NCBI RefSeq assembly: GCF_025753795.1
Contig: NZ_JAOWPS010000008.1
Coordinates: 62,001 to 126,000 of the forward strand
Direction of reading: 5' to 3'
DNA length: 64,000 bases
Source of the DNA: Mesorhizobium sp. YC-39
GTDB taxonomy: Bacteria > Pseudomonadota > Alphaproteobacteria > Rhizobiales > Rhizobiaceae
Position 1 is the stretch's first letter, and every line of letters starts with the position of its first letter. Position numbers and translations under genes: made by a program. The notes beneath the pieces were generated by a model that worked only from the letters and a program-made list of their open reading frames with translations, was not told where the DNA came from and did no database searches. Positions 41,743 to 49,174 of the stretch are shown here, one piece after another.

Positions 41743-41900
41743 CCGGCGGTCACAGCGCTAATTTCGAATGGGAAAATGAGAAGGTAGCGTAATAGCTCAA
41801 TTGCAACACGAATTATCGAGCCCGCATTGGATCACCCCACCACCCATTGAATCATCTGTTTGGGCTTCGTCGATTGGTTGGGATGTGCCGGAAGTCGTTG

Positions 41901-42620
41901 TCACGCGCGCCCTTGTGCCTCCCGAAGGATCATGCGTGCCGCCTTTTCGGCGATCATCAGGGTTGGTGCGTTGGTGTTTCCGCTGGTTATGCTTGGCATG
42001 ATGCCGGCGTCGACGACGCGCAGGCCCTGCATGCCCCTGACGCGCAGCCGGCTGTCAACCACGGCCATCCCGTCGCCGTCGTGCCCCATTCTTGTCGTGC
42101 CGACCGGGTGGAAGATGGTGTTGGCAATATCACCCGCGAGCTTCGCCAGTTCCGCATCGCTCTGGAACTCGATGCCCGGCTTCCATTCGACGGGCTGGTA
42201 CTTTGCAAGTGCCTGCTGTGATACGATGGTGCGGATCTGCCGGATGCTGTCGGCGGCGATCTCACGGTCTTCCTCGGTGCTCAGATAATTCAGTGCGATC
42301 GCCGGAGCTTCGCCGCAGTGTTTCGAGCGGATACGCACGCTGCCACGGCTGGGACGACGCCCGCAGCGCTTTTGCCCTTGCGGTCCTGGCTCGATTAGCA
42401 GCCTTTCAACCTGGGCCTCGGTCCAGATGACCAGATTGGCCCGGTTGCGTGCCGGACGCAGAAAGGCCTTGGACGTGTTCCATCGCCAGCCGGATTTCTG
42501 ATTGACCTCGAAATACCCCACACCTTCATTGTCGCCGCTATTGAAATCAGTTGACCGCGGAATACCGGCCTCGATGGCCGCCTCCGCGAAGGTCTCCAGA
42601 ATCTCCCAGCTCAGGCTAAG
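41901..42620 (-). pseudogene. GMC oxidoreductase remnant with internal deletion
   Basis: The stretch LSLSWEILETFAEAAIEAGIP through GYFEVNQKSGWRWNTSKAFLR matches the middle of choline dehydrogenase-like GMC proteins, and RGSVRIRSKHC through FHPVGTTRMG and GNTNAPTLMIAEKAARMIL matches the C-terminus. The two parts are fused near 42335-42370 with roughly 250 residues lost between them, and the N-terminal FAD-binding part is missing altogether. A continuous frame remains but no functional enzyme is possible. Confidence 0.85.
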
Positions 42621-42650
42621 GTAAGTCGATCCATCCAGGAGCTGCAGGCA

Positions 42651-43010
42651 ATGGGAATTGGCTATGTCATCGACTCCCCCGCTCTGCTCACACGCTTCAT
42701 CGGCGCGATGGAATTGCTCGGCGTTTTAGGGATCATGGTCCCAATGTTGACTGGCGTCATGCGGTATCTTACGCCACTCGCCGCGCTGGGATTGTCGTTG
42801 ATCCAGGTCCTTGTGATTGCCTTGCATGCATGGCGTGGGGAACTTGCTGAATCGCTACCGTCCAACCTTGTGCTTCTGTCCTTGTCGGTCTTCGTTCTTT
42901 GGGGTCGCCGGGCAGAGTTTTCCGCCCGCGTCGCGCGGGACACCGTTAGCACAAGCATCACGCAATCGGGCGTTGGCGTCGACAGGCTCGATTGCAGCAA
43001 CATTTCTTAA
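42651..43010 (+). pseudogene. Truncated DoxX-like membrane protein
   Basis: A 119-residue frame whose first 80 residues resemble the DoxX-like (DoxX_2) family: LLTRFIGAMELLGVLGIMVPMLTGVMRYLTPLAALGLSLIQVLVIALHAWRGE, then NLVLLSLSVFVLWGRR. The usual first membrane span and the residues before it are missing, and a tail without similarity follows. It abuts the GMC remnant, as though a deletion joined two unrelated genes. It could still make a small membrane protein. Confidence 0.6.
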
Positions 43011-43149
43011 CATTTTCAAATCCCGCCCAGCCGAGGTTCGGGCGACAGTGGCCTCGGCACCGATACCAGTTCTCAACCGCGCAAATACTGCGCCAGCGTT
43101 CGCCTTCCGATGAGGAGTTTCCCTTTCCATGTCATTCTTCCCACCAATT

Positions 43150-43398
43150 TCAGTCAGGCGGCATCAGACTCGGTCCATAATTCTGCATCTGCGCCGTGGC
43201 CATGAACGTCGTGATCGCGGGGTCCACGTCAGCGGCGAAGGCGGTGGGGAATTTAGCCGGATCTACCATCAGATATCCGTCGGTCGGCGGCAGCAGGGGT
43301 GCGCTGGGCTCGCCCGGGGTGGGCGGCGGCTTAGCACAGATTCGCGACTCCGCGATACCGATGAGACCCTTACATCGCTCTTGACTCGTGCTGCCCAC
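43150..43398 (-). pseudogene. Alpha/beta hydrolase remnant
   Basis: On the minus strand the frame reads PPTDGYLMVDPAKFPTAFAADVDPAITTFMATAQ, which resembles a segment found in a family of rhizobial alpha/beta hydrolases (typically DGYLFVDRAKFAAAFAADVD). The nucleophile region upstream and the C-terminal His region are absent, so only an internal fragment remains, ending at a stop at 43150. Confidence 0.55.
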
Positions 43399-43410
43399 AC
43401 GCTAAAGGTC

Positions 43411-43438
43411 AATTGGCCAGACCAATTTACCAAATTGG
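43411..43438. promoter_or_regulatory. Candidate FadR-type operator upstream of the GntR gene
   Basis: AATTGG and CCAATT (43411-43416 and 43422-43427) form a perfect inverted repeat with a 5-nt spacer, giving TGGCCAGACCA, which matches the TGG-N5-CCA pattern of FadR-like regulators. CCAAATTGG follows at 43430-43438. The site ends 29 nt before the GntR start and may serve autoregulation. Confidence 0.5.
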
Positions 43439-43467
43439 ATAGAAAACGACTTCGGGAGCAGGGAGCG

Positions 43468-44187
43468 ATGCCTATTCAGGCTGTTGAGCCGCGTCGGCTC
43501 TATCGACAGGTCGCCGATCAACTGAGGCAGCTGATCGGCTCTGGCGAGTTTGGCGTTGGCGATCGTCTGCCGACGGAACGGGAATTGGCCGACCAGTTGG
43601 GGATCTCGCGTCCGACGGTCCGTGAAGCGCTAATTGCGCTCGAGGTTGAGGGCCGCATACGCATTCGCGTCGGCTCCGGCATCTACGTCACTGCCCCGCC
43701 GCGCGCCGAAATACTCGCCGCAGAAACGGATGAAGGCCCGTTCGAACTGCTGCGGGCGCGGGAGTTCATCGAAGGTGCAATCGCCGCGGAAGCCGCTCTC
43801 CAGGTTCGGCCGACCGATCTCGATCTGCTGGACGATGCGCTGCGCCGGATGGACGACATAAGCCTGCCCGCCACGACGACCGTCATGCTTGACCGGGAAT
43901 TCCATACGACGGTGGCGGGCATCCTCGGCAACGCGGTGCTAGTGCGTTTTATCGGCGAGATGTTCGACCAGCGCATGAACCCCTATTTCGAACGTCTCTC
44001 GAGCTATTTCGAGAACAAGGACTCATGGCGGGCCGCCGCGGCAGAGCATCGCGCGGTGCGCGACGCAATTGCGGCGCGCGATCCGGAAAGGGCAAAGGCG
44101 GCGATGCAGGAGCATCTGCGTCGGTCGCAACTTCGATTCTCACGCAATTTCGGTGAGAGCCCCGCAACCATGGAGGTTGCGGAATAG
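43468..44187 (+). CDS. GntR/FadR-family regulator of the TRAP-dehydrogenase operon
   Basis: A 239-residue FCD-type regulator. The winged helix spans about residues 9-75 (LYRQVADQLRQLIGSGEFGVGDRLPTERELADQLGISRPTVREALIALEVEGRIRIRVGSGIYV), followed by the FCD domain, with metal-site candidates in DREFHTTVAG and AEHRAVRDAIAARD. I chose the ATG at 43468 with GGGAG 9 nt upstream; the longer frame runs through degraded sequence. It is co-directional with the TRAP genes 55 nt downstream and probably controls them in response to an organic or sugar acid. Confidence 0.9.
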   Translation: MPIQAVEPRRLYRQVADQLRQLIGSGEFGVGDRLPTERELADQLGISRPTVREALIALEVEGRIRIRVGSGIYVTAPPRAEILAAETDEGPFELLRAREFIEGAIAAEAALQVRPTDLDLLDDALRRMDDISLPATTTVMLDREFHTTVAGILGNAVLVRFIGEMFDQRMNPYFERLSSYFENKDSWRAAAAEHRAVRDAIAARDPERAKAAMQEHLRRSQLRFSRNFGESPATMEVAE

Positions 44188-44190
44188 AAC

Positions 44191-44212
44191 CGGCCGGGAG
44201 GAGATCCGGCCG
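44191..44212 (+). terminator. GC-rich hairpin between GntR and dctP
   Basis: CGGCCGG (44191-44197) pairs with CCGGCCG (44206-44212) over an 8-nt loop in the short gap between the regulator and the TRAP binding-protein gene. There is no U-run. It may limit co-transcription or shield the message. Confidence 0.35.
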
Positions 44213-44242
44213 TCATCGGTCCAATCACAGGGAGGAATGAAG

Positions 44243-45217
44243 ATGTTTTCAAGGTATACCGCACTGCTCTGCGCGATCGCCACGATCGCTCTGCCCATGG
44301 CTTCGGCCTCGGCACAAACGGCGTTGAAATGGGCGCATGTGTATGAAACATCCGAGCCCTTCCACACGGAGGCCGTGTGGGCGGCAGAAGAAATTAAGAA
44401 GCGCACCGACGGCCGCTATACGATCGACGTGTTTCCGGCGTCCCAACTCGGCAAGGAAGCCGATATCAATCAGGGTCTGACCCTGGGCACGGTCGACATC
44501 ATCATTTCCGGATCAAGCTTCGCGGCGCGCGAATTCCCGCCGATCGGGGTGACCTATTTTCCGTTCACCTTCCGCGACGCCGACCACCTGCTTGCTTACG
44601 CAAAAAGCGACAAATACAAGGAACTGACCGGCGGCTACGAGGAAGCATCCGGCCATCACATCACAGCAACGACCTACTACGGCACGCGCCATACCACCTC
44701 GAACCGGCCTATCGCGAAATGCGCGGACATGGCGGGCCTGAAGATCCGGGTGCCGGATGTACCGGCCTACCTCGCAATGCCGCGCGCCTGCGGTGCCAAC
44801 ACTGCGCCGATCGCCTTCGCCGAGGTCTATCTGGCTCTGCAGCAGGGCACGGTCGAGGCACAGGAAAACCCGCTGACGACGATCGACGCGAAGAAATTCT
44901 ACGAGGTGCAGAAGCACATCGTCCTGACCGGTCATATCGTCGACCATCTCAACACGATCGTGTCGAAATCGCGCTGGGCCGAGCTCTCTGACGCGGACAA
45001 GGCGATCTTCACCGAAGTGATGCAGGAAGCCGCCGCGCGCGCCACCAAGATCATCGTGGATCGCGAGAAGGCCCTCGTTCAGACCTTCAAGGACCGCGGC
45101 CTGACCGTGACCGAAGTCGATCGGGCCGACTTCGAGAAGAACGTGATGGAAAAAGTGACATTCGAGGAGTTCGGCTACCGCAAGGCAGATTGGGAGGCGA
45201 TCCGCGCCATCAAGTAA
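44243..45217 (+). CDS. TRAP transporter substrate-binding protein (DctP), module E
   Basis: A 324-residue periplasmic binding protein with a signal peptide (MFSRYTALLCAIATIALPMASASAQ). The DctP signature is ADMAGLKIRVPDVPAYLAMPRACGANTAPIAFAEVYLALQQGTVEAQENP, with the ligand-binding Arg in KIRVP. GGAGGA lies 6 nt before the ATG at 44243, which decides between the two in-frame ATGs. The genes around it, a FadR-type regulator and an idonate-type dehydrogenase, point to a sugar-acid ligand. Confidence 0.93.
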   Translation: MFSRYTALLCAIATIALPMASASAQTALKWAHVYETSEPFHTEAVWAAEEIKKRTDGRYTIDVFPASQLGKEADINQGLTLGTVDIIISGSSFAAREFPPIGVTYFPFTFRDADHLLAYAKSDKYKELTGGYEEASGHHITATTYYGTRHTTSNRPIAKCADMAGLKIRVPDVPAYLAMPRACGANTAPIAFAEVYLALQQGTVEAQENPLTTIDAKKFYEVQKHIVLTGHIVDHLNTIVSKSRWAELSDADKAIFTEVMQEAAARATKIIVDREKALVQTFKDRGLTVTEVDRADFEKNVMEKVTFEEFGYRKADWEAIRAIK

Positions 45218-45224
45218 TCGCTTT

Positions 45225-45261
45225 CAAACCGGTCCGGCGTATATGCGTCCGGACCGGTTTG
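45225..45261 (+). terminator. Strong hairpin between dctP and dctQ
   Basis: CAAACCGGTCCGG (45225-45237) and CCGGACCGGTTTG (45249-45261) form a perfect 13-bp stem with an 11-nt loop, starting 8 nt after the dctP stop. It is followed by GAAAATG rather than a U-run. It probably stabilises the dctP message or attenuates transcription, so that binding protein exceeds permease. Confidence 0.65.
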
Positions 45262-45301
45262 GAAAATGACAGCGCAGGTCGTTCAACCCGGAGCCATGCC
45301 G

Positions 45302-45874
45302 ATGAATGAAGAGATTCACAACCCGGTGACAGCCGAAGAACTGGCGCATGCCTTCGAGGAGGAGACCGCGCCCGTCGACCTCTCTCGCTACGCAGTCGAG
45401 GACTGGGCGACGCTCGCCGTGTTCTGGGGCATGTCGTTCTGCGTCTTCCTGCAGTTCTTCACCCGCTATGTCCTCAACAACAGTTATGCCTGGACCGAAG
45501 AGATCGCGATCAACTGCCTTGTCGTCGTCGTGTTTCTGGGTTCCGTGATGTGCACCCGCATGTCGCGCCACATCCAGGTCGATGTGCTCTACCACTATCT
45601 GCCGGCGCGGGTCGGGCGCTATCTGGCGCTTGCGGTGAACCTGATCACCATCGGCTTTTTCGCCTACATGTCCTGGCTTCTGTGGCGCTATGTCGGGATC
45701 GTCCACCGCGAGCGGATGGTCACGATCAACCTGCCGCGCAACATCGTCTTCTACTCCGTGTTCGCCGGCTTCGTGCTGATGATGCTTCGCGCGGTCCAGG
45801 TGTTCGTCGGCAATGTTCGCCGCGGCTACTCGGTGCTCGAGCGTCCCGCCGCATTCGACAGGTTGGGGGAGTAG
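45302..45874 (+). CDS. TRAP transporter small permease (DctQ), module E
   Basis: A 190-residue membrane protein with four spans; the first is LAVFWGMSFCVFLQFFTRYVLNNSYAWTEEIAI, including the family pattern FTRY...WTEEI. I prefer the ATG at 45302, which has GGAG at 8-nt spacing, to the ATG at 45266, which directly abuts the intercistronic hairpin. A cytosolic acidic N-terminus (EELAHAFEEETAP) is longer than in most DctQ proteins. It precedes DctM by 3 nt. Confidence 0.88.
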   Translation: MNEEIHNPVTAEELAHAFEEETAPVDLSRYAVEDWATLAVFWGMSFCVFLQFFTRYVLNNSYAWTEEIAINCLVVVVFLGSVMCTRMSRHIQVDVLYHYLPARVGRYLALAVNLITIGFFAYMSWLLWRYVGIVHRERMVTINLPRNIVFYSVFAGFVLMMLRAVQVFVGNVRRGYSVLERPAAFDRLGE

Positions 45875-45877
45875 GCG

Positions 45878-47284
45878 ATGCTGCTTTTGATCGGTGCCTT
45901 TCTCGTCCTGATGCTAATCGGTGTGCCCGTCGCCGTGTCGATGGCCGTCTCGTCGCTGCTTTACCTCGTCTTCTACGGTGTGGCGCCCGACATCATCGCC
46001 GCGCAGCGCATGATCGCCGGCGTCGAGAGTTTTCCGCTGCTCGCCGTGCCCTTCTTCATCTTTGCCGGCAATCTCATGAACATCGCCGGCGTCACCGGGC
46101 GCATCTATTCGTTCGCGCTGGCGCTTGTCGGCTGGATGAAGGGCGGCCTCGCCCAGGTAAACATTATCGGATCGGTGGTTTTCGCTGGCATGTCCGGCGC
46201 GGCCCTCGCAGATGCTGCCGGGATCGGCACGATCGAGATCAAGGCCATGCGCGATCACGGCTATCCGGTCGAGGCAGCGGTCGGCGTCACCGCGGCATCC
46301 TCGACGCTCGGCCCGATCTTTCCGCCGTCGCTGCCCTTTGTCATCTACGGTATGATGGCCAACGTCTCCATCGGTGCGCTGTTCATGGCAGGCATCCTGC
46401 CCGGCGTCGTCATGACGGTGCTGATGATGGTGACGGTCGCCGTCTTCGCCTATCGCCGCGGCTGGGGCTCCGACACGCCGTTCGAACTGCGCAAACTCGG
46501 CGCCGCGTCTCTCGAGATCCTGGTCGTCGCCTGCTTTCCGGTCCTGGTCTACATATTGGTCAGCGCCGGGTTGTCGCTCAACATCTCCGTCGGCATCGCT
46601 CTCGCGGTTCTGATCGCCTGCGACTGGTATTTCGACTTCTCCGCCGTGATGGCTTTGATGACGCCCATCATCCTGATCGGCGGCATGACAATGGGTTGGT
46701 TCACGCCAACCGAGGCGGCCATGGCCGCGGTCATCTGGTCGCTGTTCCTGGGGCTCGTGCGCTATCGCACGATGACTTTCGCAACGCTGGCCAAGGCCAG
46801 CTTCGACACGATTGAGACGACGGCGTCGGTTCTGTTCATCGTCACCGCGGCGTCGATCTTCGCGTGGCTGCTAACCGTCAGCCAAGCGGCGCAGATGTTC
46901 TCGATATTCATCACCTCGCTGACAGAGAACAAATGGGTGTTCCTGATTCTGATCAACATTCTGATGCTGGTGGTGGGATGCTTTCTTGATACCATCGCCG
47001 CGATCACCATCCTCGTGCCGATCCTGTTGCCCATCGTCGTCCTGTACGGCATCGACCCCGTGCACTTCGGCCTGATCATGACGCTCAACCTGATGATCGG
47101 CCTGCTGCATCCGCCGCTCGGCATGGTGCTGTTCGTTCTCTCGCGGATCGCCAAGCTGTCGGTCGAGCGCACGACGATGGCGATCCTGCCCTGGCTCGTG
47201 CCGTTGCTGGTCGCGCTGATCCTGATCACCTTCATTCCGGCCATCACGCTGTGGCTGCCGACACAAATGGGACTGATCAAATGA
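45878..47284 (+). CDS. TRAP transporter large permease (DctM), module E
   Basis: A 468-residue DctM protein with about 12 spans. The motifs VFAGMSGAALADAAGIGTIEIKAM and GPIFPPSLPFVIYGMM are intact, and the C-terminal NLMIGLLHPPLGMVLFVLSRIAKLS is typical. It overlaps the following dehydrogenase gene by 4 nt (ATGA), so import and the first metabolic step are coupled. It is only a distant paralogue of the DctM at 37082-38383. Confidence 0.93.
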   Translation: MLLLIGAFLVLMLIGVPVAVSMAVSSLLYLVFYGVAPDIIAAQRMIAGVESFPLLAVPFFIFAGNLMNIAGVTGRIYSFALALVGWMKGGLAQVNIIGSVVFAGMSGAALADAAGIGTIEIKAMRDHGYPVEAAVGVTAASSTLGPIFPPSLPFVIYGMMANVSIGALFMAGILPGVVMTVLMMVTVAVFAYRRGWGSDTPFELRKLGAASLEILVVACFPVLVYILVSAGLSLNISVGIALAVLIACDWYFDFSAVMALMTPIILIGGMTMGWFTPTEAAMAAVIWSLFLGLVRYRTMTFATLAKASFDTIETTASVLFIVTAASIFAWLLTVSQAAQMFSIFITSLTENKWVFLILINILMLVVGCFLDTIAAITILVPILLPIVVLYGIDPVHFGLIMTLNLMIGLLHPPLGMVLFVLSRIAKLSVERTTMAILPWLVPLLVALILITFIPAITLWLPTQMGLIK

Positions 47285-48330
47285 CCGGCAATGTGATCGC
47301 CGCGACGTTGTTCAGCCCCGAAGACCTGCGCATGGTGGAGCGTCCGCTCGAACCCCTTGCGTCGGGCATGGTGCGCGTGCGTTTCGGCGCTGGCGGCATA
47401 TGCGGCTCCGACCTGCACTATTTTCGCCATGCGCGGACCGGCGATTTCGTCGTCACATCTCCGCTCGTACTCGGTCACGAGGTTGCTGGAGAGATTGTCG
47501 AGATCAACGCAGCAGCGTCCGGACTTGCCATCGGTGACCGCGTTGCGGTCAACCCCTCGCGGTGGTGCGGGCACTGTGCGCGATGCGCCGAAGGCCGCGC
47601 CAATCTCTGCGAGAACATCTACTTCATGGGTTCGGCTTCCAGGACGCCGCATATGCAAGGGGGGTTCGCCAGCGTCTTCGACGCCATGCCGGCGCAATGC
47701 GTCAAGGTCCCGCAGCATGTGGCATATCAAGCGGCGGCGCTCGCCGAGCCGCTCGCCGTCAGCCTGCACGCAGTGGCGCGAGCCGGCGCGATCGCTGACA
47801 GGAATGTCATCCTCTTCGGCGCCGGGCCGATCGGACTTCTCACCATGCTCGCGGCCAGGTTCAAAGGTTGCGGCGGGATAACTGTCGCCGACATAGCCGA
47901 GGCGCCGCTCGCCTTCGCCACCCGGCTGGGTGCAGATCAGACGATCGATCTTTCCGGCGGAGATGCCGAACTCAAGGCGCTTGCCGCCGACAGACCATTC
48001 GATATTGCTTTCGAAATTTCAGGCACCGCGGCCGGCCTCACCGCGGCGATCACCAGCGTCCGGCGCGGCGGCGTCGTCGTCCAGGTCGGCAATCTGCCGG
48101 GCGGCCAGATCCCTGTACCGGCCAACGCCGTCATGGCCAAGGAGATCGACCTGAAGGGGTCATTCCGTTTCGACGCCGAATTCAATCAGGCGGTCGCTCT
48201 CATCGTCGATGGAGAAGTCGACGTCTTGAAGCTGGTTACCGCCGAACGCGTCCTTTCGTCCGCGCCCGAGGCCTTCCGCCTCGCCGCCGACCGCTCCCAA
48301 AGCGTCAAGGTAGTTCTGACTGCAGAGTGA
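47281..48330 (+). CDS. Zinc-dependent alcohol dehydrogenase, L-idonate 5-dehydrogenase-like
   Basis: A 349-residue medium-chain dehydrogenase. The catalytic zinc site is seen as CGSDLHYFRHA and GHEVAGE, the structural zinc cysteines as SRWCGHCARCAEGRANLCEN, and the NAD motif as VILFGAGPIGLLTMLAA. Residues resemble L-idonate 5-dehydrogenases more than simple alcohol dehydrogenases, particularly HYFRHARTGDFVV and QGGFA. It would oxidise the acid brought in by the TRAP system, probably to a 5-keto sugar acid. The start overlaps the DctM stop. Confidence 0.9.
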   Translation: MTGNVIAATLFSPEDLRMVERPLEPLASGMVRVRFGAGGICGSDLHYFRHARTGDFVVTSPLVLGHEVAGEIVEINAAASGLAIGDRVAVNPSRWCGHCARCAEGRANLCENIYFMGSASRTPHMQGGFASVFDAMPAQCVKVPQHVAYQAAALAEPLAVSLHAVARAGAIADRNVILFGAGPIGLLTMLAARFKGCGGITVADIAEAPLAFATRLGADQTIDLSGGDAELKALAADRPFDIAFEISGTAAGLTAAITSVRRGGVVVQVGNLPGGQIPVPANAVMAKEIDLKGSFRFDAEFNQAVALIVDGEVDVLKLVTAERVLSSAPEAFRLAADRSQSVKVVLTAE

Positions 48331-48663
48331 CCGAGGCGCATGCTGCGGTGCCGGGATCGCCTGGCGTCGCCATTGGTGTTCGGGCATTGAAAGCAAAAGC
48401 AGCCGCCGGTACCGCGAGGCCGGGGGTCAGGAGGACCTGAACCCCAGATCAAGGAACCAGTCCACACCAGGTTGACAGCTACGGAGAGCAAAGCGATCGA
48501 GCCGGCCGGAAGTAACGGCGTGATGTCGCCATAGGCAGGCTCACTGCTTTCGCTTGTCACACTGCGGATAAACAAGCCGGACGTTGCTCGCCATGGTATT
48601 CCTTCACGAGTGAGGCCATGGCGCGCCATTTGGCTACACCGATGCGCATGATTGTCCAACGTC
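48331..48663. other. Gap after the dehydrogenase gene with a possible terminator
   Basis: About 330 nt with no supported gene. GGGGTCAGG (48423-48431) can pair with CCTGAACCCC (48436-48445), with one bulged A, about 95 nt after the dehydrogenase stop. A minus-strand frame through this gap has no family similarity I can recognise. The right end borders the duplicated pcaB segment. Confidence 0.45.
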
Positions 48664-49168
48664 GTCCAAACTATTGCGCTGCCGATTTGCTTTTCACTAT
48701 GGCTGGAAGTGGATTTGGCTTGCCAGGCGTATCGCAAGCCTAAGACTTGCGCCTGTCACGATTATGATTTCCGGCAGCGTCAGCCATTCGAGGGTCCAGG
48801 CGGCGCCGGAGCGCTCGTTCTCATGGACGAGCGACTGGTGCAGCGTGCCGACCAAGCCAGCGTTATAGCGAGCCAGCGCGACCAGCACTTCGGCATTCAC
48901 CGGGTTGAACTTATGCGCCATGGTCGAGGAGCCGCCGCCACCGGAGAGTTTGATCGAAGCAACTTCAGTCTGCGTCATCAGCGTCACGTCGGCGCCGATC
49001 TTGCCTAGCGATCCCGTAATGAGTGAAAGCAGCGATCCGAAGGCCACGATCGGATCGCGGGTCGCGTGCCACGGCTCCGCAATGCCAAGGTCAAGCAGCC
49101 GAGCCAATCCTCGGGCAACCTGAGCGCCCTTTCCACTGAAACTCGACCGGTCGCCGATCGGTCCGCCG
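48664..49168. repeat. 505-bp direct repeat, copy 2
   Basis: This segment is identical to 30052-30556 apart from one base (A at 48908 against G at 30296) and has the same orientation. Its right end stops 6 nt before the stop codon of the GMC gene at 49175, and its left end borders non-coding sequence, so both ends are sharp junctions. Confidence 0.97.
48697..49168 (-). pseudogene. pcaB: Truncated pcaB copy
   Basis: The C-terminal part of 3-carboxymuconate cycloisomerase, from GGPIGDRSSFSGKG to the normal stop. The first roughly 195 residues are absent, so two of the three regions that build the active site are lost. The only difference from the intact gene turns the Ser of MAHKSNPV into Phe, inside the superfamily signature. 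It has no start signal of its own and would be read only by transcription through the GMC gene upstream of it. Confidence 0.95.
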
Positions 49169-49174
49169 GTTGTC

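Noticed and set aside
45550..46815. A 421-codon plus-strand frame overlapping DctQ and DctM
   Set aside because: It is an out-of-frame shadow, rich in Arg and His, and covers two well-supported TRAP genes.
30052..49168. Composite transposon with the 505-bp repeats as insertion sequences
   Set aside because: The repeats are a gene fragment without terminal inverted repeats or transposase. Recombination or duplication explains them better.
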